Origin: JBBIWA01 sp037439425
Lineage (GTDB): Bacteria > Acidobacteriota > Blastocatellia > RBC074
Reading direction: 5' to 3'
Assembly: GCA_037439425.1 (NCBI GenBank)
Contig: JBBIWA010000014.1
Location: 1 to 64,000 of the forward strand
Length of the DNA: 64,000 nucleotides
Positions 8,601 to 17,687 of this stretch are shown one piece after another. Each line of letters starts with the position of its first letter. The first letter of the stretch is position 1. The notes under the pieces were generated by a model. That model ran no database searches. It was given only the letters and a program-made list of their open reading frames with translations, and was not told where the DNA came from. A program made the translations under genes and the position numbers.

Positions 8601-8719
8601 GTTACAATGCTCGCTTTGTGGTGTAGAAGGCTTATGACCCGGGCGGCAAAGAGCACGCTGGAAGCGTGCGCACCCAGGGTTACATTGCTCGCTTTGGTGG
8701 AGAATACTTATGACCCGGG
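8601..8719 (+). repeat. duplicated start region with an inserted REP-like hairpin
   Basis: A 43-bp segment at 8601-8643 and a 41-bp segment at 8679-8719 are near copies; each runs from GTTACA through CTTATGACCCGGG. Between them lies the REP-like hairpin AGCACGCTGGAAGCGTGCGC (8652-8671) followed by ACCCAGG. The second copy contains the real glucosidase start at 8710. Confidence 0.8.
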
Positions 8720-11421
8720 AAGAGATTCGATTAAAGGAGTCGCGTCAACGGCGCGCGCATTGGAAGCGTTGGGGGCCATACCTGAGCGAACGCGCCTGGG
8801 GCACGGTGCGTGAAGATTACTCACCTGATGGCAAAGCGTGGGAGTACTTGCCGCACGACCACGCGCGCTCGAGAGCTTACCGCTGGGGCGAAGATGGAAT
8901 TGCGGGCATCTGCGACCGCCATCAGTTGTTGTGCTTCGCCATCGCGCTCTGGAACGGGCATGATCCCATTCTGAAAGAAAGACTCTTCGGTCTGGCAGGC
9001 CATGAAGGCAATCACGGTGAGGATGTCAAAGAGTATTACTTCTATCTCGACTGCACGCCGACGCACTCATATATGAAGTATCTCTACAAGTATCCGCAGA
9101 AGGCTTTCCCCTACACGCAACTGGTTGAAGAGAACCGCCGTCGCAGCCGTCTGGATCCAGAGTATGAGCTGATTGACACAGGGGTGTTTGATGAAGACCG
9201 TTACTTCGATCTCTTTGTCGAGTACGCCAAAGCGGCGATTGAAGATATTCTGATCCGTATCAGCGTCGTCAATCGCGGCCCGCAAGCAGCGAGACTGCAG
9301 CTGCTGCCCACGATCTGGTTTCGCAACACCTGGTCGTGGGGAATTGACGAACGGCGGCCACGCCTGCGCCGCGATGATCCGCTGCCGGGCATCAGCATCA
9401 TTCGCGCGCGCCATTTCGATACAGGGTTGCGCTACTTACTATGTGAAGGCGAACCTGAGTTGCTCTTCACTGAGAATGAGACCAACTTTCAGCGGCTTTA
9501 CGGCGTCGAAAACCACTCGCCTTACGTCAAAGACGGAATTAACGATTACATCGTCGATGGCAAGCTGGAAGCGGTCAATCCCAATCAGGTGGGCACAAAA
9601 GCTGCCGCTCGCTACCAGCTCCAGCTCGGCGCTGGCCAAACAGTAGTAGTCAGGCTGCGATTGACCACCAGGGAACCTTATGATGGGGCGCTCGGCCCAG
9701 AGTTTGACGAAATCTTTCTTCAGCGTCAGCAAGAGGCCGATGAGTTTTACGAAACGCTCGTACCTGCAGGCGCCGATGAGGATGTGCGCCGCCTGCAGCG
9801 GCAGGCTTTCGCTGGACTGCTTTGGAGCAAGCAGTTCTACCATTACTCGGTGCGGCGCTGGCTGCGCGGAGACCCGGCCGGGCCCGAACCGCCGCGCGAG
9901 CGCTTACACGGGCGCAACAGCGATTGGGTCCATCTCTACAACGAAGATGTAATCTCGATGCCCGACAAATGGGAGTATCCGTGGTATGCCGCCTGGGACC
10001 TGGCTTTTCATTGCATCCCGTTGGCGCTGTTGGATCCGGATTTCGCCAAAGAGCAACTGATCCTGCTCCTGCGCGAGTGGTACATGCACCCGAACGGGCA
10101 GTTGCCAGCCTACGAGTGGAACTTTTCTGATGTCAATCCGCCAGTGCATGCGTGGGCGGCGTGGCGCGTCTACAAGATCGAGCAGAAGCACTACGGGCGT
10201 TCAGACCGACGCTTTCTCGAACGGGTCTTCCACAAGCTGCTGCTCAATTTCACCTGGTGGGTCAATCGCAAGGATGCTGAAGGTAACAATGTCTTTCAAG
10301 GCGGCTTTCTCGGTCTGGATAACATCGGCGTCTTTGATCGCAGCGCGACGTTGCCTACGGGGGGACACATCGAGCAGTCGGATGCGACCAGCTGGATGGG
10401 GATGTATTGCCTGAACATGATGGTCATCGCGCTGGAACTGGCCAAATACAATCCGGCTTATGAGGATGTCGCGTCGAAATTCTTCGAGCATTTTGTTTAT
10501 ATTTCGCGCGCGATGAACAATATTGCCGGGCAGGGCATCGAGTTGTGGAACAAGCAGGATGGCTTTTACTACGATGTTTTGCACTTGCCCGATGGCAGCA
10601 ACATCCCGATGCGCGTGCGCTCGCTGGTAGGTTTGATCCCACTCTTTGCGGTCGAGAGCATTGATTCCACCTTGATTGACTCGCTCGGCGGGTTCAAGCG
10701 TCGCATGCAGTGGTTCATTGACAATCGGCCTGATTTCAGCGATCACATCGAGACGCGCGCTACGGACAATATCATTCGGCGCTTATTTTCGCTGGTCAAT
10801 CGCGACAGATTGCGCCGGGTGCTGCGGCTGATGCTGGACGAAGCAGAATTTCTTTCGCCTTATGGGGTACGCTCTCTCTCGAAATACCATCAAGCTCATC
10901 CCTACATTCTCAAGCTCGATGGCGCTGAGCATCGCGTGGATTATGAGCCCGCCGAATCGGTCACGGGCTTATTTGGTGGCAACTCGAATTGGCGCGGCCC
11001 CGTATGGTTCCCCGTCAATTTTCTGATCATCGAATCGCTCCAGAAGTTTCACTACTTCTTCGGCGATGACTTTAAGGTGGAATGCCCGACGGGATCAGGC
11101 CAGATGATGAACTTGTGGGAGGTAGGGTTAGAGTTATCACGGCGGCTGACGCGCATCTTTTTGCGCAACGAGCAGGGGCGGCGGCCAGTCTACGGCGGGA
11201 CGGAGAAGTTCCAAACCGATCCGCACTGGCGCGATCTGATCCTCTTTTACGAATATTTCCACGGCGACAACGGCGCTGGCCTCGGCGCCAGCCATCAAAC
11301 AGGCTGGACTGCTATCGTCGCCAAGCTGATTCAGCAGGTGTACGCTGAAGAGCGCAAAAAGGCGACCGGCTTGCTCGACCACAAACTGCTCATCAGCTAT
11401 GGAGCGCCAGTGACCGAGTGA
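8710..11421 (+). CDS. glucosidase-like protein, GH63 / MGH1-type
   Basis: The 903-residue product begins MTREEIRLKESRQRRAHWKR and continues GTVREDYSPDGKAWEYLPHD, typical of the large cytosolic proteins labelled glucosidase that carry an (alpha/alpha)6 barrel of the GH63/MGH1 type. The C-terminal barrel includes WEYPWYAAWDLAFHCIPLAL (about 417), NGQLPAYEWNFSDVNPPVHA (about 457), and GNSNWRGPVWFPVNFLIIES (about 757). Acid residues in AWDLAF and GNSNWRGPVWFP are candidate catalytic or substrate-binding positions. Family knowledge points to hydrolysis of alpha-glucosidic bonds; the substrate is not known. No signal peptide. GGAG at 8699-8702 precedes the ATG by 7 nt. The start region exists in two copies. 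Confidence 0.85.
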   Translation: MTREEIRLKESRQRRAHWKRWGPYLSERAWGTVREDYSPDGKAWEYLPHDHARSRAYRWGEDGIAGICDRHQLLCFAIALWNGHDPILKERLFGLAGHEGNHGEDVKEYYFYLDCTPTHSYMKYLYKYPQKAFPYTQLVEENRRRSRLDPEYELIDTGVFDEDRYFDLFVEYAKAAIEDILIRISVVNRGPQAARLQLLPTIWFRNTWSWGIDERRPRLRRDDPLPGISIIRARHFDTGLRYLLCEGEPELLFTENETNFQRLYGVENHSPYVKDGINDYIVDGKLEAVNPNQVGTKAAARYQLQLGAGQTVVVRLRLTTREPYDGALGPEFDEIFLQRQQEADEFYETLVPAGADEDVRRLQRQAFAGLLWSKQFYHYSVRRWLRGDPAGPEPPRERLHGRNSDWVHLYNEDVISMPDKWEYPWYAAWDLAFHCIPLALLDPDFAKEQLILLLREWYMHPNGQLPAYEWNFSDVNPPVHAWAAWRVYKIEQKHYGRSDRRFLERVFHKLLLNFTWWVNRKDAEGNNVFQGGFLGLDNIGVFDRSATLPTGGHIEQSDATSWMGMYCLNMMVIALELAKYNPAYEDVASKFFEHFVYISRAMNNIAGQGIELWNKQDGFYYDVLHLPDGSNIPMRVRSLVGLIPLFAVESIDSTLIDSLGGFKRRMQWFIDNRPDFSDHIETRATDNIIRRLFSLVNRDRLRRVLRLMLDEAEFLSPYGVRSLSKYHQAHPYILKLDGAEHRVDYEPAESVTGLFGGNSNWRGPVWFPVNFLIIESLQKFHYFFGDDFKVECPTGSGQMMNLWEVGLELSRRLTRIFLRNEQGRRPVYGGTEKFQTDPHWRDLILFYEYFHGDNGAGLGASHQTGWTAIVAKLIQQVYAEERKKATGLLDHKLLISYGAPVTE

Positions 11422-11610
11422 ACTTCAAGCTGCCAACTCGCCTTCCCCGATAGCCCCTAAAGCGTAGAGCTTCCTTGTCACGACTCGCAACTGGGAGCAG
11501 TGTTTACTCCAATCCAGATAATTTTATCACTCTTCCTTGCTGCCCCCCCATCCGGTACTTGATGTCGTAGTTGAAACTGCAAGTCCAGCTCTTCGCCGTG
11601 AAGCCACTGG

Positions 11611-12031
11611 CTACGGCTTGAGCAGACGAATGAACCCCGCCCGCTCGAAATGATGATCGGTCGTGAGAGCTTCGACGAGGCCACGCTGTTTCATCAGGAC
11701 GAAGCTGGAACAATCCACCAGGTTCCATTCTTTATCCTAACGATCAATCAGCAATTGCCAGGCTTGTTCATCAAGTGCGGCATCCAGGTGGACGACTTCA
11801 ACCTGAGGATTGGCTTTGATCGCTCTGATGAAAGCAATGACGCTGGCACGAGGGATGTGTTTCGGGCTAGTCAGCAGTGCGACCAGTTCGGCGAGAATGT
11901 AGTTGGTGGTCAAGGAGCGGACGACGGAGGCAATGAGCCTCGCGATAGATGGCCGCAGCCGCTGCGTGATACTGCTCGCTCCGGTCGGCCAGGCAAACCC
12001 ACCCGGCCGTATCCACAAACAGCGCATTCAC
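11611..12031 (-). pseudogene. broken PIN-domain (VapC-like) toxin
   Basis: From a GTG at 12031 the frame reads NALFVDTAGWVCLADRSEQY, the start of a PIN domain with its first Asp. After REAH the reading shifts frame and continues LTTNYILAELVALLTSP and ANPQVEVVHLDAALDEQAWQ. A TAG stop interrupts LLIDR*DKEW, then the same frame resumes with NLVDCSSFVLMKQRGLVEAL, TTDHHFERAGFIRLL and a natural stop at 11611. PIN toxins cleave RNA using four acidic residues; all the segments that carry them can be found, but one frameshift and one nonsense codon break the gene. No antitoxin survives upstream, where a MITE-like element begins 66 bp away. 11422-11610 holds nothing else. Confidence 0.8.
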
Positions 12032-12096
12032 GGCCGTCTCTCCTCATCTGCCCTTTCTAACATAACCCGACAGACATCTCACCCCATCTCACTATC

Positions 12097-12333
12097 CTGG
12101 GTGCACATCACGATTGTAGGGTCAAAAGAAGATCGGTTGAAGCCTTAGCCCCGCTAGGGGCGCTGGTGGAGAGAAAGCTCTCGCCCACCACCAGCCCCGG
12201 CCGGGGCGGCCTTAGGCTCTACAGACCTGGACCCACCTGCGCTGGCTCAGACTTGCTATCATCTGATGCCCCCACCGGGGCTCACCACCGATCCTTACTC
12301 CTTTTTCACCCTACAATAAAGACGTGCACCCAG
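12097..12333. mobile_element. 237-bp MITE-like element with inverted ends
   Basis: The left end CCTGGGTGCACATCACGATT and GTAGGGTCAAAAG are mirrored at the right end by CTTTTTCACCCTACAATAAA and GACGTGCACCCAG. The interior is GC-rich and palindromic (CCGCTAGGGGCGC, CAGCCCCGGCCGGGGC). It has no coding frame. A second copy in reverse orientation is at 31758-32344, where it is split by a tandem array. The stretch 12334-12615 beyond it has no recognisable gene. Confidence 0.75.
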
Positions 12334-12615
12334 AAGCCCCCTCTTTCGCAGTGGTCAGTTCTGAAGCAGTTTGTCGCCGCAGGGTTTTCTTTCGGTGATC
12401 GTTGCTATTTCCTAGCTGCCAAAATAGAATGTCGTCTCTAGTAGAAACGAGGAACTCCAGGTGGGGGCTTAGGCTCTCATCGAAAGATAGAGTCCTAACT
12501 TGCCCCGGTGAAAAAGTGACGGGAAGAGAAGCTTCGGCGCGCGCCAATGTGAGGGTGCAGATATATCTCTTTCGGGCTGCTGCGGACAGACACAAACCGC
12601 CGTGGTCTTAATTAT

Positions 12616-12638
12616 GCAGACCCGCGAAGCGAGTCTGC
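12616..12638 (+). promoter_or_regulatory. hairpin just upstream of the hsp20 start
   Basis: GCAGAC (12616-12621) pairs with GTCTGC (12633-12638) and CGC with GCG inside, around a GAA loop. The stem ends 13 nt before the ATG and 6 nt before the TAAGG ribosome-binding sequence. A role in translation control, as in heat-shock RNA thermometers, is only a possibility; the SD itself is not in the stem. Confidence 0.35.
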
Positions 12639-12651
12639 GCTAAGTAAGGCG

Positions 12652-13131
12652 ATGACCGGTCCACTAACTCCACTGTCAGAAGAGTTCTCTCAGCGATTAA
12701 GAGAGCAATTGCATCGGTTGCTCATGCACTTTGAAGAGGTGTGCCTGATTGCCCCCACGCCCGGATCCTGGGCCCCACCTGTGGATTTGTGCGAAATGGA
12801 AGATGCCATCATTGTGCGGATAGAGATCCCGGGTGTCTCTCGCGAGAATGTGTGCATCACGATACGCGATGGTTTGCTCAAGATTGAAGGCCGTAAAGAG
12901 AGGCAGTTGCCAGCCCTGCAGCATGAGGCTAAGGGAAATAGGCTGGTACGCTTTATCTGCCTGGAGCGAGCCTATGGGGCATTTGTGCGCCACGTTCCGC
13001 TCAAATGGATGGTTGATCTGGCGGCTGTCTCTGCGCGCCTGGCGGATGGAATTCTGGAGGTCCGCTTGCCCAAGAGCCGAGAATGCGGTCGTGAGATCAT
13101 CATCCCCATTACTGATGAAAGCAGCCTCTAG
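12652..13131 (+). CDS. Hsp20 / alpha-crystallin family small heat-shock protein
   Basis: The 159-residue product has a central alpha-crystallin domain from about residue 43 to 148: PPVDLCEMEDAIIVRIEIPG, VSRENVCITIRDGLLKIEGR (strands with the conserved LxIEGR), then an unusual stretch GNRLVRFICLERAYGAFVRH where most members have YHRxERxYGxFxRxF, and ARLADGILEVRLPKS, the conserved GVL-like turn. Members hold unfolded proteins in a folding-competent state without ATP in the cytosol. The gene is 35 bp upstream of lon, on the same strand, and the pair probably forms a protein-quality-control operon. The C-terminal tail ends IIIPITDESSL, containing an IxI motif used for oligomer contacts. Confidence 0.93.
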   Translation: MTGPLTPLSEEFSQRLREQLHRLLMHFEEVCLIAPTPGSWAPPVDLCEMEDAIIVRIEIPGVSRENVCITIRDGLLKIEGRKERQLPALQHEAKGNRLVRFICLERAYGAFVRHVPLKWMVDLAAVSARLADGILEVRLPKSRECGREIIIPITDESSL

Positions 13132-13166
13132 CGCCCCTGCGCTGCCAGGCCGCCGATGACTGAATT

Positions 13167-15620
13167 ATGTCTACTGTTGCTGAACAAGAAGAGAAAAAGA
13201 GTCCCGAGAGCGTAGATGAGCAGATCAAGATCTCTGAAGTTCTGCCGGTTCTTCCGCTCCGCGACATTGTGATCTTTCCCTTCATGATCGTCCCCCTGTT
13301 TGTCAGTCGCGAGCGTTCGATCCGCGCCGTGGATCAGGCTCTGACTGAGAATCGCATGATCATGCTCACGGCGCAGCGTGACATTGATAAAGAAGAGCCG
13401 GCAGCGGCAGACCTCTATCAGGTCGGGACCGCCGCCATCATCATGCGCATGCTTAAGCTGCCTGATGGGCGCATTCGGATTTTGGTCCAGGGGCTGTCGC
13501 GCGCCAGAATTACTTACCTTGATGAAGGTCCTGGCTTTCTGCAAGCGCGGATCGAGACGTTGCAGGAGCCGGAACCAACTAACAGCCTCGAAATCGAAGC
13601 CTTGATGCGTAATGTGCGCAGCTCTTTGGAGAAGGCCGTCAGTCTGGGCAAGAACATCTCGCCTGAAGTGATGGCCATCGTCGCCAATCTGGATGATCCA
13701 GCGCGACTGGCTGATCTGGCAGCCTCGAACCTGGAACTCAAAGTCGAAGATGCACAGTCGGTGCTGGAGTTGCTGGAGGTGAGTGCGCGGTTGCGGCGCG
13801 TCAATGAACTGCTGGCTAAAGAGATCGAAGTGCTCACCGTACAGCAAGAGATCAATACCCAGGCCAGAGGCGAAATTGACCGCTCGCAGCGCGAATTCTA
13901 TCTGCGCCAGCAACTCAAAGCCATCCAGGCTGAGCTGGGTGAAGGTAATGAGCTGGCCGAAGACATCGCTCACTACCGCGCTGCTATGGCCAAAGCCAGG
14001 ATGCCCAAGCAAGTCGCAGAAGAGGTGGAGCGGCAGCTGAAGAAGCTTGAGCGTATGCACCCGGACGCGGCTGAGACCGCCACGCTGCGCAATTGGCTTG
14101 ACGTGATGGTGGCGCTGCCCTGGTCTAAGTCTTCGCGTGAAAACCTGGATTTGAAGAAAGCGCAGGCCATTCTCGACGAAGATCACTATGGGTTGGAGAA
14201 AGTCAAAGAGCGCATCGTCGAAGCCCTAGCTGTGCGCAAGATTAAAGAGAAGCCGAAAGGCTCGATCCTGTGCCTGGTCGGTCCGCCGGGAGTGGGCAAG
14301 ACCAGTCTGGGCCGGTCGGTAGCGCGCGCTTTGAATCGCAAGTTCGTGCGCCTCAGTCTGGGCGGCGTTCACGATGAAGCCGAGATTCGCGGCCATCGCC
14401 GCACCTATGTGGGCGCGATGCCAGGGCGCATTATTCAAGCCGTTCAGCAGGCGGGGACAAACAATCCGCTGATTATGCTCGATGAGATTGACAAGGTCAG
14501 CTCAGATTTTCGCGGTGATCCCTCCTCAGCTTTGCTGGAAGTGCTCGATCCGGAGCAGAATTTTTCGTTCCGCGACAATTACCTGGGCGTGCCGTTTGAT
14601 CTCTCCAACGTTATGTTTATGACTACTGCCAATCTGCTCGACACCATTCAACCGGCGCTGCGCGACCGCATGGAAGTGATCCGGCTGGCAGGCTACACCG
14701 AAGAGGAGAAGTTCCAGATCGCGCGCCGCCACCTCTTGCCGAAGCAGATGGCAGAGAACGGGATCAGCGAGAAATATCTCTCGATCTCGGATGCAGCGCT
14801 GCGCGCGGTGATTGCTGAATATACGCGCGAAGCAGGGCTGCGGCAGTTGGAGCGTGAGCTTGGAAAGATCTGCCGCAAAGTTGCGCGCTGGGTGGCCGAA
14901 GGGAACAACCAGCGGGTCAATGTCACCGCCAAGAATCTGCGCCGCTTTCTGGGCATTCCCAAGATAGAGCCGGAGGAGATGCTCAAACACGATCAGGTAG
15001 GAGTGGCCACCGGGCTGGCCGTCACGGCTACCGGCGGCGATGTGCTCTTCATCGAAGCCATTACCATGAAGGGCAAAGGCAATCTGCAACTGACCGGACA
15101 ACTGGGCGAGGTGATGCGCGAATCGGCGCAGGCTGCTTACTCATTTGCCAAAGCACGCGCCAGAGAGTTTAACCTCGATGAGGAGAAGTTCAGCACCACC
15201 GATATCCATATTCACATTCCCGAAGGCGCCATTCCCAAAGATGGCCCATCGGCAGGGATCGCTATCGCGACGGCGCTGGTCTCTGCCCTCTCCAATCGCC
15301 CGGTGAAGAAGAACGTTGCGATGACGGGAGAGATTACGCTCCGAGGCAATGTCCTCCCCATTGGCGGAGTGAAAGAGAAGGTGTTAGCCGCGCGCCGCGC
15401 TCACATTGACAAAGTGATTCTGCCAGCTCAAAACCGCAAGGACCTGGAAGAGGTGCCGAAAGAGGCGCAACGCGATTTGAAATTCATCTTCGTCGAAGAC
15501 GTTCGCCAGGTCTTCAAAGAAGCCCTCCTCTCTCACCCGGATGCTTCCGAACTGGCCTTCGATGTCAGCATCGCCAATCAGGTGTTCAAGGAGAAACTCG
15601 AATCACAAAAAAGTGGTTAG
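13167..15620 (+). CDS. lon: endopeptidase La (ATP-dependent Lon protease)
   Basis: An 817-residue Lon of normal length. The N-terminal substrate domain begins about residue 27 (LPVLPLRDIVIFPFMIVPLF). The AAA+ module has Walker A GPPGVGKT at residues 372-379 and Walker B LIMLDEIDKV at about 432-441. The C-terminal serine-lysine protease domain has PKDGPSAG with Ser695 and the paired Lys738 in GGVKEKVLAA. It degrades misfolded and regulatory proteins in the cytosol. It follows hsp20 by 35 bp, consistent with shared heat-shock expression. No transmembrane segment is present, so it is the bacterial LonA type. Confidence 0.98.
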   Translation: MSTVAEQEEKKSPESVDEQIKISEVLPVLPLRDIVIFPFMIVPLFVSRERSIRAVDQALTENRMIMLTAQRDIDKEEPAAADLYQVGTAAIIMRMLKLPDGRIRILVQGLSRARITYLDEGPGFLQARIETLQEPEPTNSLEIEALMRNVRSSLEKAVSLGKNISPEVMAIVANLDDPARLADLAASNLELKVEDAQSVLELLEVSARLRRVNELLAKEIEVLTVQQEINTQARGEIDRSQREFYLRQQLKAIQAELGEGNELAEDIAHYRAAMAKARMPKQVAEEVERQLKKLERMHPDAAETATLRNWLDVMVALPWSKSSRENLDLKKAQAILDEDHYGLEKVKERIVEALAVRKIKEKPKGSILCLVGPPGVGKTSLGRSVARALNRKFVRLSLGGVHDEAEIRGHRRTYVGAMPGRIIQAVQQAGTNNPLIMLDEIDKVSSDFRGDPSSALLEVLDPEQNFSFRDNYLGVPFDLSNVMFMTTANLLDTIQPALRDRMEVIRLAGYTEEEKFQIARRHLLPKQMAENGISEKYLSISDAALRAVIAEYTREAGLRQLERELGKICRKVARWVAEGNNQRVNVTAKNLRRFLGIPKIEPEEMLKHDQVGVATGLAVTATGGDVLFIEAITMKGKGNLQLTGQLGEVMRESAQAAYSFAKARAREFNLDEEKFSTTDIHIHIPEGAIPKDGPSAGIAIATALVSALSNRPVKKNVAMTGEITLRGNVLPIGGVKEKVLAARRAHIDKVILPAQNRKDLEEVPKEAQRDLKFIFVEDVRQVFKEALLSHPDASELAFDVSIANQVFKEKLESQKSG

Positions 15621-15727
15621 TAAAAAAACCTTCCACTCTTCACTGATCACTTCCAAAGAGGGTGAGCGTTTTGGGGATTCGTTGTCCCTTGTAAAAAGCT
15701 GCTGACCAATGACAAGTGGCCACTTTT

Positions 15728-16510
15728 TTACTCGAGCTTGAAGTTGAAGGTAATGACGCCGGTGACTTTGACAGGAAGACCATTCAAGATCGTCGGCCTG
15801 AAGAGCCATTGACGGGCCGCCTGCAAAGAGACCTCGCGCAGGGCCGGATGACCAGAAAGAACAACGGCTTCTATTATCTGTCCGTCTTCGGAGATCGTCA
15901 CCTGGATCTGGACTGGACCCTGGGCGCGAATGCTGCGAGCGATGGCGGGATAAGGCGGCTGCACTTTTCGGATCGCGTTCCCTTGCAGCAGTTGACTGGT
16001 GAGGACAATCTTTTCCTTCCCCCTTGGCGCTGGAGTTGGTACGGGCACTGGTTTGGGCGTGACCCTCATCACTGGCGGTGGCGCTTCATCCAGACGAGCA
16101 GTGCCAGGGATGGTGCCGCTCTGGTCGCAGGGCGTAGCACAGGGCAAGGCTCCGGAAGCAGATATTAGGTTTCTGGCCTCAGGAATGAATGTTGGGAAGG
16201 TAATGCTTCTCGGGTCCGGCAACCTTATTACTGGCTGAGTTGGTGTCAGGAACCGGGTCAGGGAGTGAGAAGACTTGGAAGGGGGCTGGCGAGAGCCTTT
16301 AGCCCCTGCAGTGGCTGCCCTGGGCACAGCCGGTGGTGGAAGCAACGTCTCCAGCCTGAAGGCTTCAACCGGAGTGGGATTGAAGGAGAAGATAGAGAGC
16401 ACAGAGAGCGCGATAAGCCCAGCGGCGTAGAGTGTGCCCGTAGCGCAAAAGAGCCAGCTGGTGCGATGATTTCGCTTTGGCGGTGCCGATGTTATTAATT
16501 TGTCAAACAT
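15728..16510 (-). CDS. TonB family C-terminal domain protein
   Basis: The 260-residue product has one membrane segment near the N-terminus (TLYAAGLIALSVLSIFSF, residues about 26-43), a long Pro-rich periplasmic linker (PPPVMRVTPKPVPVPTPAP, about 145-163), and a C-terminal TonB domain of about 80 residues (PPYPAIARSIRAQGPVQIQV, TISEDGQIIEAVVLSGHPAL, QAARQWLFRPTI). TonB proteins carry energy from ExbBD to outer-membrane receptors, but no exbB or exbD lies nearby, and in this phylum such proteins are numerous and often of unknown use. The start is supported by CGGAGG about 9 nt upstream. It lies downstream of the sigma/anti-sigma pair on the same strand. Confidence 0.88.
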   Translation of the reverse strand: MFDKLITSAPPKRNHRTSWLFCATGTLYAAGLIALSVLSIFSFNPTPVEAFRLETLLPPPAVPRAATAGAKGSRQPPSKSSHSLTRFLTPTQPVIRLPDPRSITFPTFIPEARNLISASGALPCATPCDQSGTIPGTARLDEAPPPVMRVTPKPVPVPTPAPRGKEKIVLTSQLLQGNAIRKVQPPYPAIARSIRAQGPVQIQVTISEDGQIIEAVVLSGHPALREVSLQAARQWLFRPTILNGLPVKVTGVITFNFKLE

Positions 16511-16734
16511 ATCTTTGACCTCCGTTGATGCGGAGCTGACTGGCTCAGGCAGTTGCGTATTGAGAAACTTCTCTCGCGCGACCGAATCGAAAAGAGAAAT
16601 GCTTGGCCCGATTTAGGCACACCACAACCCTGGCGCGCTGCGAGAGAACCAACACTGCTGCGCGCGCTGCCCTTGAGGCTCACCTGCGGTGGCGGCCTCG
16701 GGGGAAGAGAGAGAACCTTAAGTTGAGCGCATGT

Positions 16735-17484
16735 TCAGAGACTGGCGCGGATATTCATCTTGCTGAACATCAGTACCACATCGGAACTAATCAAGCGTCC
16801 GTGGCGAGCAGCGGGGGTGAAGCTCACCTGTTGGACCAATGCATGCGAGAGTTGGGTCTCCAGCTCAGGACTGCTGGGCGGCTCGACAAAACGTGCTACC
16901 GGGGCACGCCCATCTTCACCTACCTTAGCCACGGCGATGATCAGCTCGTTATCAGGCATGTTCCTGCTGAAGCCGAGCAAGGCTCCGCTCGGATAGAAGT
17001 CTGGCCGGGGATTGTTGGGCAAAGGCGGCTTCAGAGTCAGAGCCAGTTTGATGACCTCATCCGAATGCTCGAACTCGCCCCTGGCCGTTTCAGTCACAAC
17101 TTTAAAGAGCTCCATGGCGCGGTAAAATGGCTTGTAGACCAGGACTGCCAACAACAGTAACAGCGCCACAGAGACACAGGCCCCGATGCCTTGTGAGAAG
17201 AGACGCATCTGCCATGCCTCCAGGCACTCAGCGCGTCGCCGCGCCGCCTGAACTCGCTGCCGCGCTTCCCGCTGCAATGAAGCTACTATCTGAGCGGCCA
17301 TCTCTGCTGAGGGCAGGCGCGACGGGATCTGGTTCATTTCATCGCGCAAGCAGCGCAACTGGACGGCCCTCAGGCGGCATTCGGGACAATGACTGAGATG
17401 CGCTTGCAGGTGCGCCTGCTGGTAGGGGTGTATCTGATGGTCGAGTTGAGTTGAAAGCAACAAAGAAACTTCCCGACAAAACAT
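16735..17484 (-). CDS. anti-sigma factor with zinc-finger domain
   Basis: The 249-residue product starts with a putative zinc-binding anti-sigma domain: HLQAHLSHCPECRLRAVQ (residues about 25-42) gives the H-x3-C-x2-C pattern of zf-HC2 proteins. A single membrane segment follows (GIGACVSVALLLLLAVLVYK, about 99-118), then a C-terminal extracytoplasmic part of about 130 residues without a domain I recognise. This architecture holds an ECF sigma factor at the membrane. Its partner is surely the sigma factor gene 203 bp upstream on the same strand. The gap between them (17485-17687) has no gene. Confidence 0.87.
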   Translation of the reverse strand: MFCREVSLLLSTQLDHQIHPYQQAHLQAHLSHCPECRLRAVQLRCLRDEMNQIPSRLPSAEMAAQIVASLQREARQRVQAARRRAECLEAWQMRLFSQGIGACVSVALLLLLAVLVYKPFYRAMELFKVVTETARGEFEHSDEVIKLALTLKPPLPNNPRPDFYPSGALLGFSRNMPDNELIIAVAKVGEDGRAPVARFVEPPSSPELETQLSHALVQQVSFTPAARHGRLISSDVVLMFSKMNIRASL

Positions 17485-17687
17485 AACTTTCTTTCCAGGC
17501 TGACCACTTTTCGGGGGCCGCCGGGTGGCGTAAGCTGCAAGAACACAAAGCGTGGTTGCTGACCCATCTTTGGTTCATCGTGTTCGCCGACCCATCGAGC
17601 GTCCTCAAAAATGCCCGCCACACCTGCCGCAGCGGTCCCCGAAACTTGAATCTCAGTTGAGCAGGGGCAAAGCCGCACCGTCCGTGC

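Noticed and set aside
12311..12595. 94-residue minus-strand frame before hsp20
   Set aside because: It begins inside a low-conservation gap, ends in the MITE-like element, and resembles no family.
15700..15730. Rho-independent terminator AAGTGGCCACTTTTTT after lon
   Set aside because: The palindrome leaves only a 4-bp stem with a 4-nt loop, and the T-run overlaps the end of the convergent TonB gene; support is too weak.
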